DNA of 64,000 nucleotides, taken from the NCBI RefSeq assembly GCF_900102915.1, contig NZ_FNGG01000001.1:1-64000 (forward strand). The letters run 5' to 3'. Below are positions 34,521-43,853 of the stretch, piece by piece. Position numbers and translations under genes: made by a program. Below the pieces are notes generated by a model. That model searched no databases. It worked only from the letters and a program-made list of their open reading frames with translations, and was not told where the DNA came from. Position 1 is the stretch's first letter, and every line of letters starts with the position of its first letter. Source of the stretch: Salinimicrobium catena. GTDB lineage: Bacteria > Bacteroidota > Bacteroidia > Flavobacteriales > Flavobacteriaceae.

Positions 34521-35659
34521 GGCCTGTCACTTTTAATGGCACTTTCCTCTTCCTGAATAGTGACCAACATTCCTGAATACGCCCCGGGCACGTTAGAAGA
34601 CAGCATTTTATCACCATCTTCCAAACCTTTTATGACCACTGTGCTTTTTCCAAAGTAAACCGGCTGAACACTCACGAGGTCCAGGACACTGTCTTTGACT
34701 ATATAGACCTTGGACCGGTCAACAAGTAATTCCCTGGGGATCTCAATGGCGTTCTCCTCATCTTTTGCATCTATTAATGCCTGCAGGAACATACCTTCTG
34801 TAATTCCCTTACCTTCTACCCTTATAAACACCTCAATAGTCTGAGTTTCCTGATTTACCCTGGCATTGATCCTGCTTATGACTCCAGAATATTCTTCGGT
34901 TTCATCAAGATTCGTTAAGGCAACCTTTTCCCCTACCTGCAGCAGATCACTGAATTTCTTGGCGACTGAAACCTCCAGCTCATAAACCGAAGGATCTATG
35001 AATTCTCCAAGTTTTTGTCCCTGTCTTATTAAAGTTCCGCGAGTTACCAGCGCTTCGGTCAATACTCCGTCAAAAGGCGCCACTATTGTATATTTTCCAA
35101 GCCGTTCTTCCAGGTTTTTAATACTATAGTAGGCAGATATAATTCCGCGACCAGTTATAAAATATTTTTCTTTTTCAGAGTTCATTTCCGGAAGTTGCGG
35201 AACCCTTTTGTTGATATCGAAACTATTCAGGTAACGCTCCCATTTTGGAAAGGCTTCAGGATAATCCAGCCTCAGGTCGGGCATGATCGCTGTGATGTCA
35301 TTATAAAGATCACTCTTAGCCGACTGAACAGTGGCAGCATATTCACGGGAATCAATATTCAATAACACTTCCCCTCTTTGGTATTTTTGCCCCGGACGGA
35401 AATCATGACTGCTGCTTTGGAAGATTCCCTGTACTTCGGAAAAAAGCTCTAATTTACTTAACGCCGTAACACTTCCATTGGCAGGAATCGTAATGGGTAC
35501 GGTTCCATTTTTTACCGTTTCTACAAAGACATTTTTTACAATTTTTGAAACCTGAGGTTTTTCCTGAACGTTGCTGTCGATGATTGCTTTGGCACCAAAA
35601 ATGGCGGCTACTATAAGAATTACACCTATAGCGGAGAGAATGATTTTTCTTGTATCCAT
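34517..35659 (-). CDS. RND periplasmic adaptor (membrane fusion protein)
   Basis: A 380-residue MFP/HlyD-type adaptor. There is an N-terminal anchor (residues about 6-26, ILSAIGVILIVAAIFGAKAI). A lipoyl half follows (GSVTALSKLELFSEVQGIFQ and VLLNIDSREYAA), then a helical hairpin and the second lipoyl half (YTIVAPFDGVLTEALVTRGT, LIRQGQKLGEF). A beta-barrel segment (VGEKVALTNLDETEEYSGVI) and membrane-proximal domain complete it. It is the first gene of adaptor-pump-TolC. No regulator gene is adjacent. Confidence 0.95.
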   Translation of the reverse strand: MDTRKIILSAIGVILIVAAIFGAKAIIDSNVQEKPQVSKIVKNVFVETVKNGTVPITIPANGSVTALSKLELFSEVQGIFQSSSHDFRPGQKYQRGEVLLNIDSREYAATVQSAKSDLYNDITAIMPDLRLDYPEAFPKWERYLNSFDINKRVPQLPEMNSEKEKYFITGRGIISAYYSIKNLEERLGKYTIVAPFDGVLTEALVTRGTLIRQGQKLGEFIDPSVYELEVSVAKKFSDLLQVGEKVALTNLDETEEYSGVISRINARVNQETQTIEVFIRVEGKGITEGMFLQALIDAKDEENAIEIPRELLVDRSKVYIVKDSVLDLVSVQPVYFGKSTVVIKGLEDGDKMLSSNVPGAYSGMLVTIQEEESAIKSDRP

Positions 35660-35719
35660 AATTAAAGGATTGGACTATATAATAGGGAAAAGGTTTAACG
35701 TAAATTTCAACACGAAGGT

Positions 35720-37627
35720 CTATCCCATAACCTCAAGCTCCTCCTGCACCTGTTCCCACTCCTTCATAAGATTTTCAAGCTCCTTCTTCTTAGCATGGTA
35801 TTTTTCAAGGAAATTCGGCTTCGCCATGCATTCTTCATAATTTGTGGCAAGTTCCACATCCTTTTCCTTTATCTCCTTTTCAAGTTTGGTGATCTTGGAT
35901 TCGATATTGCTCAATTTGTTGTTGAGGGATTTCAGCTTTTTTTGATTCTGGTAAGAGTCCTTGTTGCTCTCTTTGCCTACCTGCTTCTGAACATCTCGTT
36001 TTTCCACTTCCCGCATATCGTTCAGTTTACGCTGCTCCAGGTAAAAATCTATATCTCCCAGATATTCTTTGATCTTGTGATCCTTGAACTCATACACCTT
36101 GTTGGTAAGCCCCTGCAGAAAATCCCTGTCGTGAGACACCAGGATCAATGTACCTTCAAAACTTTTTAAAGCATCCTTTAGAACGTTCTTTGATTTGATG
36201 TCAAGGTGGTTGGTAGGCTCATCCATCACCAGCACATTGAAAGGCTGCAGCATGAGCTTTGCTAACGCAAGCCTGTTACGCTCTCCCCCCGAAAGCACTC
36301 TTACATACTTCTCAACTTCATCTCCACGAAAAAGAAAAGACCCCAGGATATCCCGAACCTTTGCCCTGTTGGATTCATTGGCCGCGTCAATCATGGTATC
36401 CAGCACAGTTTTAGAACCGTCCAGGTGCTCGGCCTGGTTTTGGGCGAAATAACCTATCTGCACATTGTGCCCTAGTTTAAGTTCACCCTTGTGCTTTATC
36501 TCCCCCACTATGATCTTGGCCAGGGTGGATTTTCCCTGCCCGTTCTGCCCCACAAATGCCGTTTTTGAATCTCTTTCTATCAGCAGGTCAATATTCTGAA
36601 GCACCTCCAGTTCTCCATAGCTCTTAGAAATATGGTGGGCTTCGACCACCACCTTACCGGGAACTACTGAAACAGGAAATTTCAGGTTCATCACCGAATT
36701 GTCATCCTCATCTACCTCAATACGGTCTATTTTGTCAAGCTTCTTTATCAGAGACTGGGCCATGCTCGCCTTTGAAGCCTTGGCACGAAACTTTTCGATA
36801 AGTTTTTCAGTCTGCTGAATTTGCTTTTCCTGGTTCTTTTGTGAAGCCAGCTGCTGCTCCCGAAGCTCCTTCCGCAGCACCAGGTATTTTGAATAAGGCT
36901 TATTAAAGTCATATATCCTGCCCAAAGAGATCTCTATGGTCCTGTTGGTCACATTATCCAGGAACATCTTATCGTGGGAAACGATCACCACCGCCCCGGG
37001 ATAGTTGTTCAGAAAGCTTTCCAGCCAGATGATAGATTCAATATCCAGGTGGTTGGTAGGCTCATCCAGCAGCAGAATATCATTTTGCTGAAGCAGGAGC
37101 TTTGCCAACTCTATTCTCATGCGCCACCCGCCGGAAAAGGTATCGGTAAGCTTGTTGAAATCTTCCCTTTTAAAACCAAGCCCCTGCAGGATCCTTTCGG
37201 TCTCGCCCTGATAGTTGTACCCGCCGTGAATTTCGTACTGATGCTGCACATCGTTTAGATCTACCATAAGCTGATGGTAGGCCTCACTTTCATAATCTGT
37301 TCGCTCGGCAAGTTGCCGGTTGATCTCCTCCAACTCTTTTTCAAGCTTTTTGATCTCTTCAAAAGCCTGGTAAGACTCTTCCAGCACAGTTCTTCCTTCT
37401 ATAAAATCTATATCCTGCTTTAAAAAACCGATCTTCAGGTCTTTGTCGGTCGCTATCTGTCCGGTGTCCGGTTCCATTTCTCCGGAAAGGATCTTGAGCA
37501 TGGTAGATTTTCCCGCACCGTTCTTTCCTATGAGCCCAACCCTGTCTCCCGCGCCCAGCCTGAAGGTGATCTCTTCAAAAAGGTATTCTCCCCCAAAGGA
37601 AACCGACAAATTATGTATGTTCAACAT
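35720..37627 (-). CDS. ABC-F family ATPase (Uup-like)
   Basis: A 635-residue protein with two ABC ATPase domains and no membrane part. Domain 1 has GKNGAGKST, TFSGGWRMRIELAKLLLQ and LLLDEPTNHLD. The interdomain linker is basic and helical (about residues 240-320). Domain 2 has GQNGQGKST, VLSGGERNRLALAKLML and LVMDEPTNHLD. The C-terminus is a coiled coil of about 110 residues (LKSLNNKLSNIESKITKLEK and on). The coiled coil is typical of Uup/EttA relatives that act on ribosomes. A GTG at 37678 is in frame, but MLNIHNLSVSF at ATG 37627 is the true N-terminus. Confidence 0.95.
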   Translation of the reverse strand: MLNIHNLSVSFGGEYLFEEITFRLGAGDRVGLIGKNGAGKSTMLKILSGEMEPDTGQIATDKDLKIGFLKQDIDFIEGRTVLEESYQAFEEIKKLEKELEEINRQLAERTDYESEAYHQLMVDLNDVQHQYEIHGGYNYQGETERILQGLGFKREDFNKLTDTFSGGWRMRIELAKLLLQQNDILLLDEPTNHLDIESIIWLESFLNNYPGAVVIVSHDKMFLDNVTNRTIEISLGRIYDFNKPYSKYLVLRKELREQQLASQKNQEKQIQQTEKLIEKFRAKASKASMAQSLIKKLDKIDRIEVDEDDNSVMNLKFPVSVVPGKVVVEAHHISKSYGELEVLQNIDLLIERDSKTAFVGQNGQGKSTLAKIIVGEIKHKGELKLGHNVQIGYFAQNQAEHLDGSKTVLDTMIDAANESNRAKVRDILGSFLFRGDEVEKYVRVLSGGERNRLALAKLMLQPFNVLVMDEPTNHLDIKSKNVLKDALKSFEGTLILVSHDRDFLQGLTNKVYEFKDHKIKEYLGDIDFYLEQRKLNDMREVEKRDVQKQVGKESNKDSYQNQKKLKSLNNKLSNIESKITKLEKEIKEKDVELATNYEECMAKPNFLEKYHAKKKELENLMKEWEQVQEELEVMG

Positions 37628-37681
37628 TCTCTTTCTATTTTTTGCAAAGATGCTTAAATTTGGGCTCTTAAAAAACACCTC

Positions 37682-38074
37682 ATGACTTTCCTGAAAGGCA
37701 GCAAGCTATATAGCATTTTCACCGGCACCTGCCCTGTATGTCAGGAAGAAAGCATATACAAGGAGCCTAATCCTTATAAGATATCCAAATTGTTTGATAT
37801 GCACGAGCGTTGCTCCAATTGTCATACCAAATACAAGATGGAGCCGTCGTTCTTCTTTGGCGCCATGTACGTAAGTTACGCTGTAGGAATTGCTTTTGGA
37901 TTTGCCGCTTTTGTGATCTCTTACTGGCTTTTCCAGCTTTCGCTGCTAAACACCTTTATTGCCATTGTGATCACCCTCATCGTTTTTATGCCGGTGATCA
38001 TCCGCTGGAGCAGGAATATCTGGGTCAATTTTTTCTTTAGCTACGATCCAAAAAAGGCTAAATCTGAGATTTAG
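37682..38074 (+). CDS. DUF983 domain-containing membrane protein
   Basis: A 130-residue DUF983 protein. It begins with an N-terminal zinc-ribbon-like part (TGTCPVCQEESIYKEP and HERCSNCHTKYKMEPSFFFG) with four Cys in two CxxC pairs. Two membrane helices follow (about 60-85 and 88-108; NTFIAIVITLIVFMPVIIRW). The family is found across Bacteroidota and Alphaproteobacteria and has no known function. The gene is divergent from the ABC-F gene (54 bases) and overlaps the convergent FAD oxidoreductase gene by 17 bases at the 3' ends. Confidence 0.92.
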   Translation: MTFLKGSKLYSIFTGTCPVCQEESIYKEPNPYKISKLFDMHERCSNCHTKYKMEPSFFFGAMYVSYAVGIAFGFAAFVISYWLFQLSLLNTFIAIVITLIVFMPVIIRWSRNIWVNFFFSYDPKKAKSEI

Positions 38075-39122
38075 GGAACCATTTTTTAGTAAAGCGGGAG
38101 ATATCGATCTCTGGAGTGAGTTTATTGTTTTTTTCAATATAGTTGAGCAGTTCTTCGGACACCATTGGAGCCAACAGGATGCCCCTGCTTCCGAAGCCAT
38201 TGCAGCAGTAAAGATTTTGGTGCACCGGATGCCTTCCCACCAGGGCTCTCCTGTCAATGGTTGAAGGCCGAAGTCCTGCCACCTGGTCTACCACTTCAAA
38301 ATCCACATCAATTAGATCCCTGAGCTTCTCTACCAGCTCTTCCCGCGCCGCTGTGGTGGGTTCGGGAGTTTTATCAGTATTGCTGTAGGTCGCTCCCACC
38401 GCAAAATGATCTCCGCCTGCCGGAAATATGAAAATTGAAGATTTCACCCCTACCTGCAAGTCGAGGCCAGGAGCTTTAATAATGATGTATTCTCCTTTGT
38501 TTCCCCTTAACGGAAGGTATTTAAAGTAAGGATTTTTGAGCAGACCGAAACCTTCGCAAAAAATGATATTTTTGGCCCTGATCCCTTTGTAGACTACGCC
38601 ATCTTCCTGAATCTCTAGTGCCTCATGATCGAAAGGCTCTTCTTTCAGCTTCCCTAGCTGCCGAAGGTGCCCAGCATAAGACTCTAGCAAGTTCCGCGGA
38701 TCGATCCTTTTGGTATTTCGAACTTTTCCGAAGGAATATTTGCCCGGGATCTGAGGGCTTACGTTTGAAATGAGCTTATCATCCAAAAAAGGCGCTAATC
38801 GAGGGTTATCAGCAGCGGCAAACCAGTTGTTCTGCTCTTCCACAGAAGAGAACCTGCGATAGATCTCCAGCGGCCCCATGAATTTCTTATTTAAGAGCTC
38901 TTCCATCTCCTCATAGAAAGGAACAGCTTTGGCCATTTGTTCATCTGCCTTCCAGGCAAGGGTAAATCTCTTCAGGATAACCGGGTTCATGAAGCCTCCG
39001 GCCACTTTGGAAGCCTCCTGTGATTGGTCATCGTAAACGAGGAACGATCTTTTGGCTTTTTCAAGCCTGAAGGCTATACTGGCTCCGCTTAGCCCCAGCC
39101 CAACGATTAAGTAATCTTTCAT
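38058..39122 (-). CDS. FAD-dependent oxidoreductase (DAO family)
   Basis: A 354-residue flavoprotein. The N-terminal dinucleotide fold is DYLIVGLGLSGASIAFRLEK (GxGxxG). A second FAD block lies at the end (GLRPSTIDRRALVGRHPVHQ then NGFGSRGILLAP), as in D-amino-acid oxidase/glycine oxidase-type proteins. The region IDPRNLLESYAGHLRQLGKL is also typical of that family. Its substrate is unknown. It starts 71 bases after gldN ends, across the gldN terminator, so it has its own promoter. Confidence 0.9.
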   Translation of the reverse strand: MKDYLIVGLGLSGASIAFRLEKAKRSFLVYDDQSQEASKVAGGFMNPVILKRFTLAWKADEQMAKAVPFYEEMEELLNKKFMGPLEIYRRFSSVEEQNNWFAAADNPRLAPFLDDKLISNVSPQIPGKYSFGKVRNTKRIDPRNLLESYAGHLRQLGKLKEEPFDHEALEIQEDGVVYKGIRAKNIIFCEGFGLLKNPYFKYLPLRGNKGEYIIIKAPGLDLQVGVKSSIFIFPAGGDHFAVGATYSNTDKTPEPTTAAREELVEKLRDLIDVDFEVVDQVAGLRPSTIDRRALVGRHPVHQNLYCCNGFGSRGILLAPMVSEELLNYIEKNNKLTPEIDISRFTKKWFPKSQI

Positions 39123-39134
39123 GCTGTAAATTTA

Positions 39135-39169
39135 AAAAGAAAAACGCCTTTCCGGGAAGAAAGGCGTTT
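39135..39169 (-). terminator. Terminator of the gldKLMN operon
   Basis: AAACGCCTTTC (39142-39152) pairs perfectly with GAAAGGCGTTT (39159-39169). Read on the minus strand, the stem is followed by a T-rich run. Confidence 0.9.
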
Positions 39170-39193
39170 CTATAATTTCAACAGACTTGTGAA

Positions 39194-40084
39194 TTAATAA
39201 TTCCACATATCCTGTTCAAAATTCCTTATCTGCTCTCTTATGCGCTGCGATTCGAGCAACTGCATAAAGGCATTGTTATTAATGTAATCATCAACCTGCC
39301 GGTCTCCCTGCAGGTTATCTTCAGCATAGATCACTCCGTGGAACCTACGGGCATTCAACAAATGATCGTAAGAAATAGGCTGAGAGGTATTGCCTGGGTT
39401 AAAAGCATAGGCTTCGTTCAGCACTTTTCTTGCTGACGGAAACCACACCCAGAACAACTCTACAAGAGCCGGTTCATCACTATCAATGAAGTTCACATCG
39501 GGCGCTACGGGAGCGATTCCCAATAGGCGGTACTTTAGCTCTGCCTGACGTTTATCAAAATACCAGTACCCCCTAATATGGTACTCGGCAATATCGGCAG
39601 ATGAAATATCCCTGCGGCTAATGTACTGCGGATCGATCTCTTCTCCTGCGTTGTACTGCTCGATACCAAGATCGGTCGTATCAACTTTAGAGAGCGCAGC
39701 CGAAATATCTTTAAGCTGGATCTTATCGTTAAAATAAGAATCTGCGTAGATATCCTGGATCTTACCGTTCTTAATGTTCTTGATCAAAACATCATATAAA
39801 GAACGTCTGGAACTTCCAATCTGGTTTGTGTCTATTGGATAGTACAACGGGAAATTCACCCTTTCGTCAAGGTCAATGATCTCCCATGTGGTTTTAGACC
39901 ACAGCACATCGCGGGTATCCACGTATCCATACTCCAACGGATCGTTCTTCCCATAAGCCAGTTCAGCCTTGGAAGGACCTTCAATGTCCTCGGGTTTTTT
40001 GGCGTTTAGAATATTCGTCTGGCCAAAAGTTGTCACCGAAAAGAGCAATCCACATATTCCAACTAAAAATCGGTTCCAGTTCAT
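39194..40084 (-). CDS. gldN: Gliding motility / type IX secretion protein GldN
   Basis: A 296-residue periplasmic protein with a signal peptide (MNWNRFLVGICGLLFSVTTF, then GQ). GldN (PorN) forms, with GldK, the periplasmic ring of the type IX secretion machine and is needed for secretion of adhesins such as SprB. The family blocks DVLWSKTTWEIIDLDERVNF, NFPLYYPIDTNQIGSSRRSL and RGYWYFDKRQAELKYRLLGI are clear. It follows gldM by 13 bases and closes the operon. Confidence 0.95.
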   Translation of the reverse strand: MNWNRFLVGICGLLFSVTTFGQTNILNAKKPEDIEGPSKAELAYGKNDPLEYGYVDTRDVLWSKTTWEIIDLDERVNFPLYYPIDTNQIGSSRRSLYDVLIKNIKNGKIQDIYADSYFNDKIQLKDISAALSKVDTTDLGIEQYNAGEEIDPQYISRRDISSADIAEYHIRGYWYFDKRQAELKYRLLGIAPVAPDVNFIDSDEPALVELFWVWFPSARKVLNEAYAFNPGNTSQPISYDHLLNARRFHGVIYAEDNLQGDRQVDDYINNNAFMQLLESQRIREQIRNFEQDMWNY

Positions 40085-40097
40085 ATTACTATACTGT

Positions 40098-41636
40098 TTA
40101 GTTTGTTAGCTCCACAAAAACGGGAGAAACCTGTTTTAATTTATAGCCTGAGTTGTTTGCCAACTGAGCTTCCACATCAAAGATCTGAACAGACTCACCT
40201 CTACCGGCTCTTCTTAGTGCAGCGATCGCCCTGTCGTCTAATTTCTGACCTCTCACCTGTACGGTTGGCTGCCCGGGAACTTTAAATTTGAACCCGGTAA
40301 CCCTTAGATCTAGATCGAAATCGAAATCTGGCAATGCAGCGCCAATAGTGGCGATCTCAAGCGTGTTTCTCTGCATTCTCACAGTTCCGTCCTCACCTCT
40401 TACGGTTCCAACAGGTCGTGGGATATCTTTAACACGGAAAGTTTTACTGTCAGTCACTCTTTCTCCTCCAGGAAGTTCACCACTAACGTTGATGGTTACC
40501 TCACGGGCCTGAAGAGTGGTCACATCCATAACGTAATTCCCGGCTCCACCTGTTGCCCTTAGGCCCGGTGCGTTTGCCGAAACATTTCCAACCCCTGGGA
40601 TAGAAATGGTCATTGGGTTTGCAACCCCACGGTAAACCACGTTCATCTTATCTGCAGAGATCACGGCAGAGTTTGGTTTAGGGATCACACTATAAGAACT
40701 TTTTACAGGAATAGACACGATGGAGTCACCTTCCTTAAATTCAAGTTTACCGGTGATCTGCTGTTCGCCCACATTACCTGCAGGAAAATCAAGCTGCACC
40801 TGTCCGGCTTCAGTACTCTCCACTTTGTTCCCGTTGATCACAACGTTATCAAAACGCAAGGTCTTATCTACCCTTCCCAGCACCACTTTTCCGGTGAAAT
40901 TTTCACCATTGAAGAAAGCGGTTTTATCAGGAATCACGATAGCGTCATAATTGGTCAAAGAAACCTCACTTTGCAGTTGCCCTGAAAGCATGGTAGAAAG
41001 AATATCGTTCTCTGCAGACCTGGCATCCCCCTGCATTTGGGTAAATTTGGTCACAGAGGCGATCATAGGAAAGCCTTCAAAATTATATGCAAGCCATGGT
41101 CTCTTCACTCCTTCCCTGTCTTCAACAGGCTCGGTTGAAAATTCCCTTCTTACCTCTGCAGCGATCTGCGGATAATTATCTTCGATCAAAGAAGCAACAC
41201 CTTCTCTGTATTGCTCAATTCTTTGAAGGAATTCCTCACCCTTGTTGCTTGGTTTCCCGCTCTGGAAGAAATATTCATCCAGTTGCGCAGATTTATCCAT
41301 AGCCTCGTAATTATCCGGATCATCCACATCGGCCAAAGTGTATTCCTTCAGCTCTTCAAGATAAGCGGTGAAATTAGTAGTAAGCTCATGGATCTTTTCC
41401 GCCTTTTCCTGCAGCGGACCGTATTTTGCAGGCTGTTCATCTGCTTTAGCCACTAAGCCTGCCATGGCCGCCTCGTTACGTTCAGCAACAGAGGCATTTG
41501 ATTCGTCTAATTTTTCATTGATATTACCAAATGCAGTCAAAACCTCTTTTGACATGTTCAAAGCCATCATCGCAATGAAGACCAGATACATCAGGTTGAT
41601 CATCTTCTGTCTTGGTGTTTGTTTACCTCCAGCCAT
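40098..41636 (-). CDS. gldM: Gliding motility / type IX secretion motor protein GldM
   Basis: A 512-residue inner-membrane protein with one membrane helix (about residues 10-32, KMINLMYLVFIAMMALNMSK) and a long periplasmic part made of four domains. The periplasmic part starts with the helical region (ESNASVAERNEAAMAGLVAK) and ends in beta domains (GESVQIFDVEAQLANNSGYK). With GldL it forms the proton-driven rotary motor that powers gliding and T9SS export. A Glu in the helix or in GldL is the expected proton carrier (family knowledge). Length and order match other flavobacteria. Confidence 0.97.
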   Translation of the reverse strand: MAGGKQTPRQKMINLMYLVFIAMMALNMSKEVLTAFGNINEKLDESNASVAERNEAAMAGLVAKADEQPAKYGPLQEKAEKIHELTTNFTAYLEELKEYTLADVDDPDNYEAMDKSAQLDEYFFQSGKPSNKGEEFLQRIEQYREGVASLIEDNYPQIAAEVRREFSTEPVEDREGVKRPWLAYNFEGFPMIASVTKFTQMQGDARSAENDILSTMLSGQLQSEVSLTNYDAIVIPDKTAFFNGENFTGKVVLGRVDKTLRFDNVVINGNKVESTEAGQVQLDFPAGNVGEQQITGKLEFKEGDSIVSIPVKSSYSVIPKPNSAVISADKMNVVYRGVANPMTISIPGVGNVSANAPGLRATGGAGNYVMDVTTLQAREVTINVSGELPGGERVTDSKTFRVKDIPRPVGTVRGEDGTVRMQRNTLEIATIGAALPDFDFDLDLRVTGFKFKVPGQPTVQVRGQKLDDRAIAALRRAGRGESVQIFDVEAQLANNSGYKLKQVSPVFVELTN

Positions 41637-41682
41637 TCTCTTAGTTTAATGTTTAATACTGATTCGTGTTAGTTAAACCAAT

Positions 41683-42324
41683 TTAGGCCTTAACGTGCAT
41701 GGCAGAAAGCATTCCGCCGTAAACACCGTTCAAAGAAGAAAGGTTGGATGCCAGAGATTCCATCTGTGCATTCAGTCTTTCTGCATTTTCAGCTACCGCT
41801 TCGTTGATCTCTGACTGGCGGCTTGCAGATTCTACCTGAACTTTATAGATGCTGTTAAGAGACTCCAGCTGATTTGCAGCCAGGTTCATCTCTTCACTGT
41901 ATCTCTTCTGAGATGCAATTGCATCAACGGTAGGAGTAATATTTTTGGCGGCACCTTCGAAGTTACGGATGCTTTCACCCAGGCTTCCCATAAGGTTTGC
42001 GTCGATCTTGGCTTCGCGCAAGATCTCATCCAGCTTTTTAGATAACATGCCATCGGTCTCATCTGTGGTGACCACAGCTCCGCCTCTTGCGGAAGGCTCA
42101 CCTCCGGCTAGTTCCGGATAGACCAGTGACCAGTCGAGTTCATCGTCAACCGGTTCGAATGCAGAAACAGCGAATACCAGAGCTTCTACGATAAGACCAA
42201 GGATTAGCATCAGGTTACCGAATGGCCAGTGCATGATCTTGAAAAGTGCTCCCAGGATTACAACAGATGCACCTAGACCGTACACCATGTTCATTAGTTT
42301 CTTAGTTCCCTTCTTTTGTGCCAT
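41683..42324 (-). CDS. gldL: Gliding motility / type IX secretion motor protein GldL
   Basis: A 213-residue inner-membrane protein with two N-terminal helices (about 10-27, NMVYGLGASVVILGALFK, and 33-53, GNLMLILGLIVEALVFAVSA). KIMHWPFGN lies between them, a GldL hallmark. The Glu in LIVEALVF is the residue expected to carry protons through the motor. The rest is a cytoplasmic, helix-rich tail ending LSSLNGVYGGMLSAMHVKA. It lies 57 bases after gldK and 46 bases before gldM. Confidence 0.97.
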   Translation of the reverse strand: MAQKKGTKKLMNMVYGLGASVVILGALFKIMHWPFGNLMLILGLIVEALVFAVSAFEPVDDELDWSLVYPELAGGEPSARGGAVVTTDETDGMLSKKLDEILREAKIDANLMGSLGESIRNFEGAAKNITPTVDAIASQKRYSEEMNLAANQLESLNSIYKVQVESASRQSEINEAVAENAERLNAQMESLASNLSSLNGVYGGMLSAMHVKA

Positions 42325-42381
42325 AATTCAAATAATTTAGATAGAGTTTTTTTTAGGTTGTTGTATAATTAGGGGGATTTT

Positions 42382-43737
42382 TTATCTGGTTTGGTTAAGG
42401 GTAACATCTGTTCCCAGGTAGTCCTGCACGGTTCTAAAGCCAATGTAACTTCTGGCCGTATCGGCATATTCGTAATCTCGAGAACTTACCTGCAGGAAGT
42501 AAGCCACGTCTTTCCAGGAACCACCGCGCACTACTTTTTTCATGTTGGCATCATCATTCACAGAAGGGTTCATAGATGAAGAATATTCATAAGATCCCGG
42601 ATCATAAGAAGAGAAAACCCATTCAGAAACGTTACCGGCCATGTTGTATAGTCCGTAATCGTTTGGCTCGTATGACTGAGCTTCTACCGTATACAAAGCC
42701 TGATCTGCCGCATAATCCCCTCTCAAAGGTTTAAAGTTTGCCATAAAACAACCTCGATCATTCTTGGTATAAGGCCCTCCCCAGGGGTAGGACGCAGATT
42801 CAAGCCCTCCACGGGCAGCATATTCCCATTCAGCCTCGGTTGGCAGCCTGTAAGCAGGCACATTGTGCTTTCCTCTTTCTTTACGGTAAGTGTTGTGATA
42901 CAGCGTTCTCCACTGCGCAAATGCCCTGGCCTGTTTCCAGGAAACTCCTACAACTGGGTAATCCCCGTAAGCGTCATGCCAAAAGTAATCATTGTGCATG
43001 GGTTCATTATAGGAGTAGTTGAAATCTTTGATCCATACAGTGGTATCGGGATAGATAGCGATCTCTTCGGTTTTGATGAACTCTGCCCTTTTTCCGGGTT
43101 CTGCTCTCGCCGCTTCCTGAATGTCCATCCAGGAATAGCGGAACTTCAGATGTTTTACATCTATGGAACGTTGCCCGTTGTACACTTCTTCAATAGGAAT
43201 GTACATGGTATCCATCACTTCGGCATAATATTCATCGGGATAATCACGGGTATCCCAGATGATATCCACGTTTTTGTTCAGTTTACGGCCTTCGTATCCG
43301 CCCATGCTGTAATAGTTGTCATACATGTACTTTTCGTAAACGGACATGTTCTCTTCCTCGGTGTCGGCAAACGCATATTCGCCAATTCCGCCAGATCCCG
43401 GAGTTTCACCCATCTCTTCGGCAAAAATGGCCAGCTTCATTCGCACTACAGAATCACGCACCCAGTTCACGAACTGCCGGTACTCAGAATTGGTGATCTC
43501 TGTCTCGTCCATATAAAAAGAACGAACTGTAACTGTTTTTGGCGGTGCATTGTTAAGACCTACCCTGTCATCATCAGATTTTCCCATGATAAAAGCACCT
43601 CCGGGGATCAATGTCATACCCAAAGGTTTCTCCGGATGCCATTTCTTTCCCTGCACGCCTACCAATTGCCCCTGATCGCCCCGGCCGCAAGAAGCCAGTA
43701 AAGAAATTACAGCAATAAGTAAAAATAGTTTCCTCAT
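42382..43737 (-). CDS. gldK: Gliding motility lipoprotein GldK
   Basis: A 451-residue outer-membrane lipoprotein. MRKLFLLIAVISLLASC supplies the signal and lipobox. The body is a formylglycine-generating-enzyme (SUMF1) fold: LIPGGAFIMGKSDDD, FYMDETEITNSEYRQFVNWV, then PTEAEWEYAARGGLESASYP and YDPGSYEYSSSMN, ending VRGGSWKDVAYFLQVSSRDY. GldK uses this fold as a structural ring part with GldN, not as an enzyme. The ATG at 43737 is preferred to 43749. The promoter at 43747-43776 is well formed. Confidence 0.96.
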   Translation of the reverse strand: MRKLFLLIAVISLLASCGRGDQGQLVGVQGKKWHPEKPLGMTLIPGGAFIMGKSDDDRVGLNNAPPKTVTVRSFYMDETEITNSEYRQFVNWVRDSVVRMKLAIFAEEMGETPGSGGIGEYAFADTEEENMSVYEKYMYDNYYSMGGYEGRKLNKNVDIIWDTRDYPDEYYAEVMDTMYIPIEEVYNGQRSIDVKHLKFRYSWMDIQEAARAEPGKRAEFIKTEEIAIYPDTTVWIKDFNYSYNEPMHNDYFWHDAYGDYPVVGVSWKQARAFAQWRTLYHNTYRKERGKHNVPAYRLPTEAEWEYAARGGLESASYPWGGPYTKNDRGCFMANFKPLRGDYAADQALYTVEAQSYEPNDYGLYNMAGNVSEWVFSSYDPGSYEYSSSMNPSVNDDANMKKVVRGGSWKDVAYFLQVSSRDYEYADTARSYIGFRTVQDYLGTDVTLNQTR

Positions 43738-43746
43738 AATATCTTT

Positions 43747-43776
43747 CAAAGTTAGGACCTAGTAGCTCTTTCCAAG
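43747..43776 (-). promoter_or_regulatory. Promoter of gldKLMN (CTTG - 18 bases - TAACTTTG)
   Basis: On the minus strand CTTG (rc of 43773-43776) and TAACTTTG (rc of 43747-43754) are 18 bases apart. The ATG of gldK begins nine bases after the -7 box, so the leader is very short. Confidence 0.65.
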
Positions 43777-43853
43777 TCAGTAAACCTATTTATTTATTTC
43801 CTAATAAACAATTTATTTCTAAAAATCGGTTTGCTACCGATGTTTAAATATAG